Assembly: GCF_009363715.1 (NCBI RefSeq)
Contig: NZ_CP045406.1
Location: 71,261 to 135,260, forward strand
Direction: 5' to 3'
DNA: 64,000 nucleotides
From: Roseovarius sp. THAF9
GTDB lineage: Bacteria; Pseudomonadota; Alphaproteobacteria; Rhodobacterales; Rhodobacteraceae
Shown here: positions 7,646 through 16,396 of the stretch, in pieces
Layout of the letters: each line of letters begins with the position of its first letter
Numbering within the stretch: position 1 is the first letter of the stretch
Notes under the pieces: model-generated
Database searches by the model: none
Told to the model about the DNA's origin: nothing
What the model saw: the letters and a program-made list of their open reading frames with translations, nothing else
Made by a program: the position numbers and the translations under genes

Positions 7646-8665
7646 CTATGACAGTTTCGTGCCCATTCCATTCCTTTCTATACATGCGTGCGCTTCATCC
7701 AAGATAGATTGCAATATTTCCTTTGCCGGTCGGATACTGTGTACCGAGCCTGCGCACTGACCGGCAAAGAGGGCGAGTTGATCCAGATCGCCCTGCATTG
7801 AGCGCAGCGGGGAGTCCGTGCTCCAGCGATAGATCGGCTTGCCTTCCTCGTCGGCGATCTGGTGGCGGGGGATCGTGTTGGGGTCGTGGGCGAAGAGTCG
7901 GTCGCCCAAAAGGTTGGTGACTTCAGAGCGCAGCACGCGGACCGCGGCGCCCTTGGGCCAGTTGATGACGAAGGCGTCCGTATGGACCGTCTCGTCCGAC
8001 GCCGCCTGTACGACGCGTTGTTTATGCAGATCGTGCGCAAAGGATTCCGTTGTCGCCAGGAATGCCGTGCCGCAGTGGATGCCCTGCGCACCCAGCGCCA
8101 TGGCCGCGACGAGGCTGCGTCCGGTTGCGAAACCGCCCGAAGCGATGACAGGCAAGTCGGTTGCGGCGGCCACCTGCTGCACCAGAACCAGCGAGGATAC
8201 GGTGCCGTGAACATGCCCGCCGGCCTCGACGCCCTGGGCGATGACCGCGACCGCGCCGGCCGCTTCCGCGGCGCAGGCCTGGTCGACCGAGCCCACCTGG
8301 TAGAGGACCTGCATGCCAAGGTCGTTGGCGTGCGCGACGGCCTCGGGCATGACATCCCAGAAGAAGACCAGAGTTTCGATGCCTTCGTCCTTGCAGGTCT
8401 TCAGCTGTTCGGTGAAGAGGTCGGGGTCGGTCGCAGCCGGAATGAGGTTGACCCCGAAGGCGCGGTCGGTTCGGTGTCGCACCTCCGCGATTTCCCGCCT
8501 TATCAGGTCGCAAGGCTCGCGCACCATGCCGAGGCATCCGAACCCGCCCGCACCGGAGACCGCCGCCGCCAGTTCGGCGCGTGCGACGCCGCCCATGCCC
8601 GCCTGAAGGACGGGGTAATCGCAGCCAAGAATGTCGCAGATCGGTTGGTGCAGTATGCCGCGCAT
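7646..8665 (-). CDS. Nitronate monooxygenase (2-nitropropane dioxygenase family)
   Basis: A 339-aa FMN-dependent TIM-barrel enzyme of the NMO family, which oxidises alkyl nitronates to carbonyls plus nitrite. Visible family motifs are PVLQAGMGG near the N-terminus, AQGVEAGGHVHG (catalytic-His region) and the phosphate-binding PVIASGGFATGRSL and LGAQGIHCGTAFL. Length is normal. The ATG overlaps the stop of the DUF488 gene by one base (TGATG), so translation is coupled. A role in detoxifying nitro compounds or propionate-3-nitronate is family knowledge; the substrate here is unknown. Confidence 0.9.
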   Translation of the reverse strand: MRGILHQPICDILGCDYPVLQAGMGGVARAELAAAVSGAGGFGCLGMVREPCDLIRREIAEVRHRTDRAFGVNLIPAATDPDLFTEQLKTCKDEGIETLVFFWDVMPEAVAHANDLGMQVLYQVGSVDQACAAEAAGAVAVIAQGVEAGGHVHGTVSSLVLVQQVAAATDLPVIASGGFATGRSLVAAMALGAQGIHCGTAFLATTESFAHDLHKQRVVQAASDETVHTDAFVINWPKGAAVRVLRSEVTNLLGDRLFAHDPNTIPRHQIADEEGKPIYRWSTDSPLRSMQGDLDQLALFAGQCAGSVHSIRPAKEILQSILDEAHACIERNGMGTKLS

Positions 8666-9024
8666 CAGGTAACGGATCTTCGTTCGAGATAGTCCTTGAG
8701 CGCGACGGCGTTGTTGTGACGCTCGTCCTTTGCGCCATAGATCAGCGTGACCCGGCCTTCGCGCACCTGACCGGCAATCCGTTCGACCGCGTCGCGCCGT
8801 TTGTCGAGTTCCGCGAAATACGCGTCGCGGAACTCATCCCATTTGCCGGGGTCGTGGTTGAACCACTGGCGCAGGTCCTTGCTCGGCGCGACGTCCTTTT
8901 CCCATGCCGCGATATTCAGGTCATGCTTGGACACGCCGCGCGGCCAGACCCGGTCGACCAGAATGCGCGTGCCGTCATTCGCATGCGCCTCGGCATAGGC
9001 GCGCTTGGTCCAGATCTGCGTCAT
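8665..9024 (-). CDS. DUF488 family protein
   Basis: A 119-aa DUF488 (YeaO-like) protein with the family signatures RILVDRVWPRG, the acidic/aromatic centre LRQWFNHDPGKWDEF and the C-terminal VTLIYGAKDERHNNA followed by VALKDYL. The ATG at 9024 overlaps the upstream gene's stop as ATGA, and its own stop touches the next start, giving a three-gene coupled unit. The biochemical role of DUF488 is not established. A longer frame upstream of 9024 is an artefact of overlap with the cyclo-ligase gene. Confidence 0.9.
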   Translation of the reverse strand: MTQIWTKRAYAEAHANDGTRILVDRVWPRGVSKHDLNIAAWEKDVAPSKDLRQWFNHDPGKWDEFRDAYFAELDKRRDAVERIAGQVREGRVTLIYGAKDERHNNAVALKDYLERRSVT

Positions 9025-9683
9025 TGCGCTTGGTCCCGGGCCGGGTCGACGAGGATCATGTCGTCCATCGCGATGTCGTGGGGTTGCGGATAGATCGTGT
9101 GGAGTGTCGAGACAACGTGCCCCACACCAATTGCGCGGACTCGCGGTGAGAGACTGGCCAACGTCCGGTCGTAGAAGCCGCCACCGTATCCCAGCCGGAA
9201 TCCTGCCGCATCGGCGCCGACCACTGGCGAGATAACGATGTCCGGCAGAAGGCACGTGTTATTGTCCGGAACCGGGATTTTCCAGACACCGCGCCGCATG
9301 GAACATCCCGGGGTCCATTCCCGGAACACGAGCGGCTTTGCCTTACCCGCGACTTCGGGTAGGGCGATGCGGCCGCCGCGCTCTGTAACGCGGCGCATCC
9401 AGTCGCGCAGATCGGGTTCGCCCCGGAAAGGCCAGTAGACGCCGATGACAGGTTTCGAGTCGACATCGACGGCGTTATACAGCGCCGCGGCGATGCTACG
9501 CGATGTTGCCTGCCGGGTGCTGACCGAAAGTTCGAGGCGTTTCTCGATCAAATCCTCGCGCTGAAGCTTGCGCCAACGTGCGATTTCCGACCAGTTATCG
9601 GGATCTGGAGGTGACACGGCACGCGCACTGTCGTCCCACTCGTGCATGTAGCAGGGGGAGGATGCGTATCCTCTGTCGGTCAT
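9021..9683 (-). CDS. 5-formyltetrahydrofolate cyclo-ligase family protein
   Basis: A 220-aa member of the 5-FCL family, which converts 5-formyl-THF plus ATP to 5,10-methenyl-THF. The hallmark GFRLGYGGGFYDRTLA lies in the C-terminal half, preceded by DIVISPVVGADAAGF. An extra N-terminal segment of about 30 residues precedes the usual basic helix (RWRKLQREDLIEKRLE), so it is not the canonical form. It is the first gene of the coupled minus-strand set with DUF488 and NMO and diverges from a LysR regulator. Distant members of this fold act in other one-carbon or thiamine chemistry, so the exact substrate is uncertain. Confidence 0.85.
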   Translation of the reverse strand: MTDRGYASSPCYMHEWDDSARAVSPPDPDNWSEIARWRKLQREDLIEKRLELSVSTRQATSRSIAAALYNAVDVDSKPVIGVYWPFRGEPDLRDWMRRVTERGGRIALPEVAGKAKPLVFREWTPGCSMRRGVWKIPVPDNNTCLLPDIVISPVVGADAAGFRLGYGGGFYDRTLASLSPRVRAIGVGHVVSTLHTIYPQPHDIAMDDMILVDPARDQAQ

Positions 9684-9808
9684 TTCGGTCTCCGTCTGCT
9701 GTGGGAACTGAAAACGTTTGGTCGCGTGGGTGGTGGGCCGCATGATGCGAATGTCGCAGCGTCAACGCAATTATCGGCCACATATTGCAATCGGAAAAGC
9801 GAATTTAA

Positions 9809-9820
9809 TTGATATTTCAA
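9809..9820. promoter_or_regulatory. Candidate LysR-type operator
   Basis: The dyad TTGA-N4-TCAA lies in an AT-rich patch between the divergent 5-FCL-like gene (start 9683) and the LysR gene (start 9856). LysR regulators commonly bind short interrupted dyads in such divergent regions. This is a short match and only suggestive. Confidence 0.35.
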
Positions 9821-9855
9821 ATCGGAATTCGAGATACTATCGTGAGGTACGAACA

Positions 9856-10689
9856 TTGAACATTGAACATGCACGCACGTTCCTTGCGGTTTCGGACAGC
9901 GGCAGCTTTGTTGCCGCCGCCGACCTGCTGCACATCACGCAATCGACGGTCAGTGCCCGGATCCACGCGCTGGAGCAGTTGCTGGGCCGACGGCTTTTCA
10001 CCCGCAGCAAGGCCGGCGCGGTTCTGACGCATGACGGCGAGCGGTTCCTGGTCCACGCAGGGCAGATGGTGCGCGCGCTGGAGCAGGCGCAGCGCGAGAT
10101 CGGCCTGCCCCGGAGGTTTTCCGCACGTATCAATATCGGCGCGCGCATCGGTCTATGGGAGTCGTTCCTGACCCCATGGATTGCGGACATCAGTGTCGCC
10201 CGGCCCGATCTGTCCTTTCGCGCGGAGATCGGATTCGAGCCGGAACTGATGCAGGGGATCGTCGATGGTCGTTTGGATATCGCGGCAATGTATACACCGC
10301 AACGGCGGCCAAACCTGGAACTGCTGCCGCTATTCACCGAACGCCTTGTCATGGTGACCTCCGACCCCGAGGGCGCGATGACACCCGACGCGTATATCCA
10401 CGTCGATTGGGGGCCGGAATTCTCGGATCAGTTTAGTGCGGGGTTCCCGGGTTTTCCCAGCCCGGTTCTGTCCGTCAATATCGGCTGGCTGGGGTTGCAG
10501 CATCTGCTGGTGCGCCGTGGCTGCGGCTATTTCCCGGAGAGGCTGGTCGAGCGACACCTCCGGAAAGGCAACTTGCAAACGGTGGCGCGCGCGCCGGTTT
10601 TCGACCTTCCCGCCTGGGTGCTGATCCGCGAGGAGCGCGACTTTGACGTGATCGACCCGATCCTCAAGCAGCTTCGTGCATTCCGATGA
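9856..10689 (+). CDS. LysR-family transcriptional regulator
   Basis: A 277-aa LTTR. The N-terminal winged HTH runs from residue 1 to about 60, with FLAVSDSGSFVAAADLLHIT and QSTVSARIHALEQLLGRRLF. A periplasmic-binding-like effector domain follows from about 90 to 270. TTG 9856 was chosen because GTGAGGT lies eight bases upstream and the family usually begins right at this helix; the frame is open further upstream without support. It diverges from the NMO/DUF488/5-FCL set, which is its likely target, and may also affect the downstream HPP gene. The effector is unknown. Confidence 0.9.
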   Translation: MNIEHARTFLAVSDSGSFVAAADLLHITQSTVSARIHALEQLLGRRLFTRSKAGAVLTHDGERFLVHAGQMVRALEQAQREIGLPRRFSARINIGARIGLWESFLTPWIADISVARPDLSFRAEIGFEPELMQGIVDGRLDIAAMYTPQRRPNLELLPLFTERLVMVTSDPEGAMTPDAYIHVDWGPEFSDQFSAGFPGFPSPVLSVNIGWLGLQHLLVRRGCGYFPERLVERHLRKGNLQTVARAPVFDLPAWVLIREERDFDVIDPILKQLRAFR

Positions 10690-10782
10690 TGGGACGGCCG
10701 GATTGACGGTTCGATCAACTGCCGTGTTGAATCTGCGGCACTGTGATGAAAGTTTGTGCGCATCCTGCCTGGAGACGCATAC

Positions 10783-11934
10783 GTGCACATTCTGAAATCA
10801 CTTGGTCCAGCCGTCGCACGCGTTTCCGGCGTCGAGGCCTTTCGGGCAGGGCTTGGCGCCCTGATCGGGCTCGGGCTGACCGGTCTCTTCGTGCTGTCGC
10901 CGACTGTCGACCTGGAACTGGGGCTGTACCTTGTCGCACCCTTCGGCGCCACGTCCGTTCTGTTGTTCGCGGTTCCGAACAGCCCGCTCGCGCAACCCTG
11001 GTCCGCGATTGTCGGCAATACGATAGCAGCACTGGTCGGAGTCGCCGTTTGCCTATGGGTCGACGATCCCGCCTTGAGGGTCGGCCTTGCCGTGGGACTG
11101 GCCGTAACCGCGACGATGCTGTGTCGCGCCGTCCACCCGCCGGCGGGTGCGGTGGCCATGACGGCGGCCCTGTCGCCCGATGCCATCGCGCATCTGGGGT
11201 TCTGGTTCGCGATTGCGCCGATTGGCGTGGGTACCGTGGCGCTTGTGGTTCTTGCGACGATCTATGCGCGATTGACGGGGCGGCACTACCCGTTTCGGCA
11301 GTTCGATGACCCAAGCCAGCACGGGACTGGCGACCGGAATCCGACCGAACGGCTAGGGCTGTCCGAGGAAGAACTGACAAACATCCTAGAGCGCTACAGC
11401 CAGTCCTTCAACCTTGGGGTCGAGGACCTGGCGCGCCTGATCGGGGCAGCGGAGATGCAGGCCGCGGCACATCACGCCGTTCCGGTGACGGCACAGGACA
11501 TCATGTCCCGCGACCTTGTCACGATCCGTCCCGAAACGTCCCTGAGCGAGGTCGCGGACCTTTTCCGGCAGCACCGTTTCACATCCCTTCCCGTCGCCGG
11601 GGAGGGTGAGAGATTCCTGGGGGTCATTTTCCAGATCCACCTGATCAGCCAGGCAAGACAGGATGCCTTGCGCCTTGACCGCGGATACGCTGCGGCCTTG
11701 CGGCGCCTGCTGGATGGAAATCGCGAAAATCCGACGAAGGCCGGGGACATCATGAGTGTTGCCGGTCCGCGCGCGATGGCACATACGCCGATCGGGGCGT
11801 TGTTGCCGATGATGGCCGACGGAGATACGGATGCGGTTCCGGTTCTCGAAAGAGACAAGATCATCGGCATCGTTACACAAACGGACCTTGTCGCGGCGCT
11901 GGCGAGAAACGTGGTGCGAACAAACCCGAATTAG
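10783..11934 (+). CDS. HPP-family membrane protein with C-terminal CBS domains
   Basis: A 383-aa integral membrane protein. The N-terminal HPP domain (about residues 10-165) has four or more hydrophobic helices and the family name motif in CRAVHPPAGAVAMT. A CBS pair follows (about 235-380: AQDIMSRDLVTIRPETS and DKIIGIVTQTDLV). GTG 10783 is preferred over GTG 10756 because GGAGA lies seven bases upstream. HPP proteins have been implicated in nitrite transport in phototrophs, and a CBS pair suggests adenine-nucleotide gating, but the substrate here is not known. The last 17 codons have a diverged second copy at 22537-22590. Confidence 0.87.
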   Translation: MHILKSLGPAVARVSGVEAFRAGLGALIGLGLTGLFVLSPTVDLELGLYLVAPFGATSVLLFAVPNSPLAQPWSAIVGNTIAALVGVAVCLWVDDPALRVGLAVGLAVTATMLCRAVHPPAGAVAMTAALSPDAIAHLGFWFAIAPIGVGTVALVVLATIYARLTGRHYPFRQFDDPSQHGTGDRNPTERLGLSEEELTNILERYSQSFNLGVEDLARLIGAAEMQAAAHHAVPVTAQDIMSRDLVTIRPETSLSEVADLFRQHRFTSLPVAGEGERFLGVIFQIHLISQARQDALRLDRGYAAALRRLLDGNRENPTKAGDIMSVAGPRAMAHTPIGALLPMMADGDTDAVPVLERDKIIGIVTQTDLVAALARNVVRTNPN

Positions 11935-12056
11935 ATAGACGTGCGGCTACGGAGTTCGGTTGCGGCAAAAGTACTTGATCTACTCAATAGATCGGGCGAT
12001 GGCGGAGGCCGCGTCTATGTAGAACTGGCCCAACTTGCAGTCAAATCAGGAGCGAG

Positions 12057-13340
12057 ATGAGTAAAACGCGCGACGTTTCCGAAGCCAAGAGAGCGTGGCC
12101 GAGGCCTTATATTCAGGTTGGAGGGCTCGTCGCCGGAATGGCGTTAATTGCGCTTGGCAACGGACTGATGGCAACTTACGTGCCGGTACGCCTCGATCAG
12201 GCGGGGCTCGGGCAGCGCAACGTTGGGCTCGTGGTGACGGCGTATGCTGCGGGCATGTTGCTTGGATGCCTTCTGTCGGGGCATATGGTGCGTCGTAGCG
12301 GTCACGTGCGTGCATTCACATCGCTGGCGGCCATCGGCACGATTTCGGCGCTTCTTCTGGCCCTCGACGTAGGCTTGTATTCCTGGGGCGGACTGCGGGT
12401 ATTGGGCGGATTCTGCACGACAGGAATGTTCATGGTGGCTCAAAGCTGGCTGAACGCCGTGACCATCACGAATTGGCGCGGGCGGGTCATGGCGCTGTTT
12501 TACATAAGCTACACGCTTGGACTCGCCGGCGGCGCACTTCTTATGCGGGTGGTGGATATCGACGGAACGGCGGCGCTGATGTTGCTTGCGGGTCTTTATG
12601 CAGCGGCCGTGATCCCGGTTGGGCTTACGCGATTGCAGCAGCCAGCGCCGCCCGAGCGCATAGCGGTCCGCCCGATTGCGGTTTACCGGATTTCTCCCGT
12701 CGGCCTTGTAGGGGCATTCGTGTCGGGCGGGCTTGGCATGACGATGATGGGCGTTGGCCCGATGTATGGCACCGAGGTCGGACTGGAGCCGGGCGACATC
12801 GCTCTTCTGATTGCAGCCCTTCAGGGCGGTAACATGGTTATACAATGGCCACTGGGCTGGCTCAGCGACAGCATGGATCGACGTAAAGTCATTCTTGGCG
12901 CAGGGCTTGGCATCTCGGCGGTGTCGATTGTGATTGCGGGTGGCGGCGCAGCACTCAGCGGTGAAGGTTTTTGGGCACTTCTCGTACTGTTCGCAATTTG
13001 GGGTGGGCTCGCGGAGTCGCTTTACACGATCTCAACCGCTCACACCAATGACCACACGGACCCGGCTGATCACGTGATGGTTTCATCCACGGTTCTGATT
13101 ATGTGGGCGAGCGGAGCAACAATTGGTCCTGCGGTGGCGACTGCGGCTCTTGAGTTTGCCGGTACGTCGGGGCTTTGGGCATTCTTCTTGGCGGAAGCAA
13201 GCTTCTTTGCTGCTTTCGTTCTCTGGCGCTTGGCCCAACGAGGGCGTCCGGATGCAGAAAGCCAAGAGAGCTTCCAAAGTTGGCCGGCCTCCGCGCCACC
13301 TATCCCCGAGTGGAATCCCAATGCTCCAGAGACAGAGTGA
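12057..13340 (+). CDS. MFS transporter (YcaD-like)
   Basis: A 427-aa carrier with about 12 hydrophobic segments and the MFS loop 2-3 signature (LLSGHMVRRSGHVRAFTSLA), repeated in variant form in the second half (PLGWLSDSMDRRKVILGAG). An AGGAGC Shine-Dalgarno precedes ATG 12057. It closely resembles the layout of the other MFS protein in this window (38920-40188), and both look like the YcaD branch, whose substrates are mostly undefined. It follows the HPP gene on the same strand with a gap of about 120 nt. Export or uptake direction cannot be told from sequence. Confidence 0.88.
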   Translation: MSKTRDVSEAKRAWPRPYIQVGGLVAGMALIALGNGLMATYVPVRLDQAGLGQRNVGLVVTAYAAGMLLGCLLSGHMVRRSGHVRAFTSLAAIGTISALLLALDVGLYSWGGLRVLGGFCTTGMFMVAQSWLNAVTITNWRGRVMALFYISYTLGLAGGALLMRVVDIDGTAALMLLAGLYAAAVIPVGLTRLQQPAPPERIAVRPIAVYRISPVGLVGAFVSGGLGMTMMGVGPMYGTEVGLEPGDIALLIAALQGGNMVIQWPLGWLSDSMDRRKVILGAGLGISAVSIVIAGGGAALSGEGFWALLVLFAIWGGLAESLYTISTAHTNDHTDPADHVMVSSTVLIMWASGATIGPAVATAALEFAGTSGLWAFFLAEASFFAAFVLWRLAQRGRPDAESQESFQSWPASAPPIPEWNPNAPETE

Positions 13341-13974
13341 ACCGCAGGATTGCATCACCGGGGGATAGGGCAGCAAATCAAATAAGGATCGGTCCTGCTA
13401 TTCGTCTGTACTTCCGTTGTCGCTCACGAGCTGGCAGCGCCTTTATTTTCGGTGTCCACGCCCGCCAAAGAGAGTAAACTCGGACATAAGGACGAGCAAC
13501 AGACCACCAGGAACCAGGACTGATTTATTAATCGGAGTTGTTTCCCAATCCGGATATTGGTCTCGGCACGGTGCGATGTCTGCAATTGGGGTAGGGCGGT
13601 CGGGCTTGAGCACTGCTCCCGACCTCCTTGTCACCTGCGCAGAGAACGTTTGGTCCGCGTTCAAAAACAGTCATTTTGAAGAACCGGTTGAACAAACCTC
13701 GGTACTTTCGGGTATCGAGGGATCAAAGGACATTTCACGTGCTTTCCTAGATTTGGCGAAGACATGGTTTCGCGTCATGCAAACCTGCGGTGAACGAGAT
13801 CACTCTAAGGTGATCTCTGCCGGAAATTGATCTCTTGAAAAGTCGTCTCAGACCAGTCCGCCGTCGAGACCCAGTCTAATGGTTTTTCGACTTCGCTTGA
13901 TCTCTTCGGCACACTGTAACATGCGCCGAAATAAGCGCCGAATAATGAGTTTGAATTTCTTAGCAATCTTTACA
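13341..13974. other. 634-nt gap with only a gene fragment
   Basis: No complete gene is supported. Short frames on both strands have no recognisable product. The only recognisable content is the decayed C-terminal fragment at 13829-13888. Confidence 0.45.
13829..13888 (-). pseudogene. C-terminal scrap of a homologue of the 22650-23072 gene
   Basis: On the minus strand this reads EKPLDWVSTADWSETTFQEI. It aligns without gaps to GKLEDRVTTADWFETTLQDI at the C-terminus of the hypothetical protein encoded at 22650-23072. No start or upstream coding frame remains. It suggests a lost paralogue, and an HPP gene or fragment lies near both copies. Confidence 0.5.
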
Positions 13975-14886
13975 CTAGGGGGCGTGTTTGGCTACGGCCA
14001 CGTCGTAAACCGGGCCTGCGTAAGAAGGCATAACGACGCGGCGCGGGACATATTCACCGGACTCGGTGACTTTACGCAAATGGGCGGCGATCTCTTCCAT
14101 CGGGGCGAACCAGACGTCTCCTGCATCAACCTCCTTTTCGAGAAAGCCCGCTACCACATCCCACCGGGCCAATCGTCCAGTGGCAAAGGGATGCACAACT
14201 GCCACCCACAGCCCGCCATATTTCCGGATCGCGTTGAATTCCTGAATGTAGGGTTCGAACCCTATGGTTGGGGCCATGATATTGCCCATGTATCCCAAGT
14301 CTTCGGACTGCACGAACTGCGGCCAGTCATCCAGCCCCCAATGCGTCGGCAGTTCCACCAGGCTGCCCTTGGGCGTGTCCAGCATATAGGGCTGATCGTC
14401 CCCCATCAGCGAGGCGTCATAAGAAAATCCGCGCTCGGCCAACAGGGTGCAAGACACGTCCGACATGTTGTAGAGCGGCGCCCGCCAGCCGCGCGGCGCC
14501 TGACCGGTAGCGCATTTGAGAATGTCTATCCCCACGTCCAGCCAATGGGCTTCCTCATCGGGCGTCAATTCATTGGGATGCTCGTGAATATAGCCGTGAT
14601 GGCCGATCTCGTTTCCGCCCTCCAAGATGGTCTCGACGGCCTGCGGATACCGCTCAACGCACCACGCAGGGATGAAGAAGGACTGGCGAATGCCCAGCCG
14701 CTTGTATGTCTCGACGATCCGCGGAATGGCCACTTCGGGGCCGTATTGCAGCATCGAGGTTGTGGCCGCCTTTCGATGGCTATCCTTGGGATGGCTGATA
14801 TGTACAAGGCTGTCGGCATCCATGTCGAAGGTGACGCACGCCGCGCACTTGGCGCCGTTGGGCCAGGGTACTGGATTAGCGATCAT
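13975..14886 (-). CDS. Polysaccharide deacetylase-family protein (PuuE/HpPgdA-like)
   Basis: A 303-aa NodB-fold carbohydrate esterase 4 relative. It has the first metal-Asp region in CVTFDMDADS, a His pair in EIGHHGYIHEHPNE, the substrate-wall RGWRAPLYNMS and a late Leu/His motif around LWVAVVHPFATG. This arrangement is typical of the cytosolic PuuE/PgdA branch that acts on cyclic amides or imides and related N-compounds, including metal-independent allantoinase, rather than cell-wall chitin-like polymers. There is no signal peptide. ATG 14886 overlaps the upstream SDR stop (ATGA). It is the last gene of the TetR-led operon with a ureohydrolase, supporting a role in ureido/guanidino catabolism (inference). 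Confidence 0.85.
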   Translation of the reverse strand: MIANPVPWPNGAKCAACVTFDMDADSLVHISHPKDSHRKAATTSMLQYGPEVAIPRIVETYKRLGIRQSFFIPAWCVERYPQAVETILEGGNEIGHHGYIHEHPNELTPDEEAHWLDVGIDILKCATGQAPRGWRAPLYNMSDVSCTLLAERGFSYDASLMGDDQPYMLDTPKGSLVELPTHWGLDDWPQFVQSEDLGYMGNIMAPTIGFEPYIQEFNAIRKYGGLWVAVVHPFATGRLARWDVVAGFLEKEVDAGDVWFAPMEEIAAHLRKVTESGEYVPRRVVMPSYAGPVYDVAVAKHAP

Positions 14887-15617
14887 GGCATTATACTCCC
14901 ACCGTTCACACCGATCCCCTGGCCGGTGATGTAATTTGCGTTGGGCCCCGCCAGGAACAGGGCCATCTGGGCGATTTCCTCGGGTTGACCGAACCGGGCC
15001 AGCGGAATCGACAGCTCTTTCTCGCGCCATTCCGGCGACATGTGCTCAGCCGCGAGCATCGCGGTGTCGATGGGACCGGGGCAGAGCGCGTTTACGAGAA
15101 CCTCGGGCGCAAACTCCTTAGCCCAGGAGCGGACAAGGCCGAGCACGCCGTGCTTGGACGCGACATAGGGCGAGAAGGTCTCGCGACCGTAATAGGCAAG
15201 GTCCGATGCCACCATGATCAGCCGGCCTTTCCGCCCCTGCATCGCGCGCAAGGCCTCGCGCCCCACGAGGAACGACCCGCGCAGGTTCACGGCAATCATG
15301 CGGTCGAAATCGGCGGCGGAGGTTTTCAGCAGCGGGCGCTCGTCGATGATGCCCGCGCAGTTGACCGCGGCATTCAGCGGCCCGGCTTTCGCGGCCTCTT
15401 CGAACAGGGACAGTACGGAGCCTTCGTCCGAGACGTCGCACTGGACGGCCTTGGCCTGACCTCCCGCATCCTGGATAGCGCGCACGGTGTCCGCGGGATC
15501 GTTCAGATCGGCGCACATCACCTCGGCTCCGGCCGCGCCGAACGCCTGGGCGCAAGCTGCGCCGATGCCACGCCCGGCGCCGGTGATGACCACGGTTTGC
15601 CGGTCCAGCCAGTTCAT
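14883..15617 (-). CDS. SDR-family NAD(P)-dependent oxidoreductase
   Basis: A 244-aa classical short-chain dehydrogenase. The cofactor motif is TGAGRGIGAACAQAF at about residues 13-27, NAG is replaced by the variant NCAG, and the catalytic pair lies in SPYVASKHGVLG (Tyr-x-x-x-Lys). The C-terminal ITGQGIGVNGGS is canonical. D42-type acidic residues after beta-2 (CADLND) suggest NAD preference. Its ATG overlaps the next SDR's stop and its stop overlaps the deacetylase start, so all are co-translated. Its substrate is unknown but is expected to be an alcohol or hydroxy acid produced by the pathway. Confidence 0.9.
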   Translation of the reverse strand: MNWLDRQTVVITGAGRGIGAACAQAFGAAGAEVMCADLNDPADTVRAIQDAGGQAKAVQCDVSDEGSVLSLFEEAAKAGPLNAAVNCAGIIDERPLLKTSAADFDRMIAVNLRGSFLVGREALRAMQGRKGRLIMVASDLAYYGRETFSPYVASKHGVLGLVRSWAKEFAPEVLVNALCPGPIDTAMLAAEHMSPEWREKELSIPLARFGQPEEIAQMALFLAGPNANYITGQGIGVNGGSIMP

Positions 15618-16396
15618 GCCATCACCTCGCCCCGGTCGAGATGATAGGCCTGCCCGGTGATGTCGCGCGCGCCGTCCGAGGCGAGGAAAAGATAGATCGC
15701 CGCCATGTCATCCGGCTCCAGCAACCCGTCAAGCACCTGGCCGTCGATGATTTCCTGCATCACTTCCTGCTCGGAACGGCCGCTGCTTTGGACCATGCGC
15801 TCCAGCGTCAGCACGGCGGCCTCGGTCTTGACCCAGCCGGGGCAGACGGCATTCACGTTGATGCCGCGCGGGCCCAGTTCATGCGCAATGGAGCGCATGA
15901 AGCCCAGATTGGCGTGTTTCGAAGCGCAATAGGCCGAAAATTCCGCCACCGCCGTGCGGGCCCAGATCGAGGCAGTCAGGATAATGCGCCCACCCTTGTC
16001 CATCCGGCGTAGCGCGCGGCGGGTCATCAGATAGGTGCCCATCACGTTGATGTCGATGATGCGGCGGAAGGTGTCTTCGACCACTTGATTGGGATCTTCC
16101 AGTGGGGTGGTGCGCTCCAGCCCGGCATTGTTGATCAGCACGTCGAGCGACGCGATCCCGTCTAGGGCCGCGTCGATCTGGGCCGTGTCGGTGATGTCGC
16201 AACGGATAGGGGTGACGGCATTCCCGGTCTCTGAAGAAAGTCTGTCCGCCGCCTCGAACACCCCCGCGTCATCGGCAAGGATTTTCAGATCGGCGCCCGC
16301 CCGGGCAAAGCCGCGCGCCACGCCCAGCCCGATGCCCCGGCTGGCCCCGGTAATCAGAACGGATTTGCCCGAGAAATCATAAGAAACCTTCCCCAT
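15614..16396 (-). CDS. SDR-family oxidoreductase
   Basis: A 260-aa classical SDR with TGASRGIGLGVARGF, NNAG (VLINNAGLERT) and the catalytic SAYCASKHANLG. The C-terminus closes with DITGQAYHLDRGEVM. It is paralogous to the adjacent SDR but clearly diverged, so the pair probably acts on successive intermediates or on two stereoisomers (inference). It is translationally coupled on both sides: one base shared with the ureohydrolase stop (TAATG) and ATGA with the following SDR. Confidence 0.9.
   Translation of the reverse strand: MGKVSYDFSGKSVLITGASRGIGLGVARGFARAGADLKILADDAGVFEAADRLSSETGNAVTPIRCDITDTAQIDAALDGIASLDVLINNAGLERTTPLEDPNQVVEDTFRRIIDINVMGTYLMTRRALRRMDKGGRIILTASIWARTAVAEFSAYCASKHANLGFMRSIAHELGPRGINVNAVCPGWVKTEAAVLTLERMVQSSGRSEQEVMQEIIDGQVLDGLLEPDDMAAIYLFLASDGARDITGQAYHLDRGEVMA

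Noticed and set aside
13417..13830. 137-aa frame in the gap before the deacetylase gene
   Set aside because: No ribosome-binding site, no recognisable domain and irregular composition.
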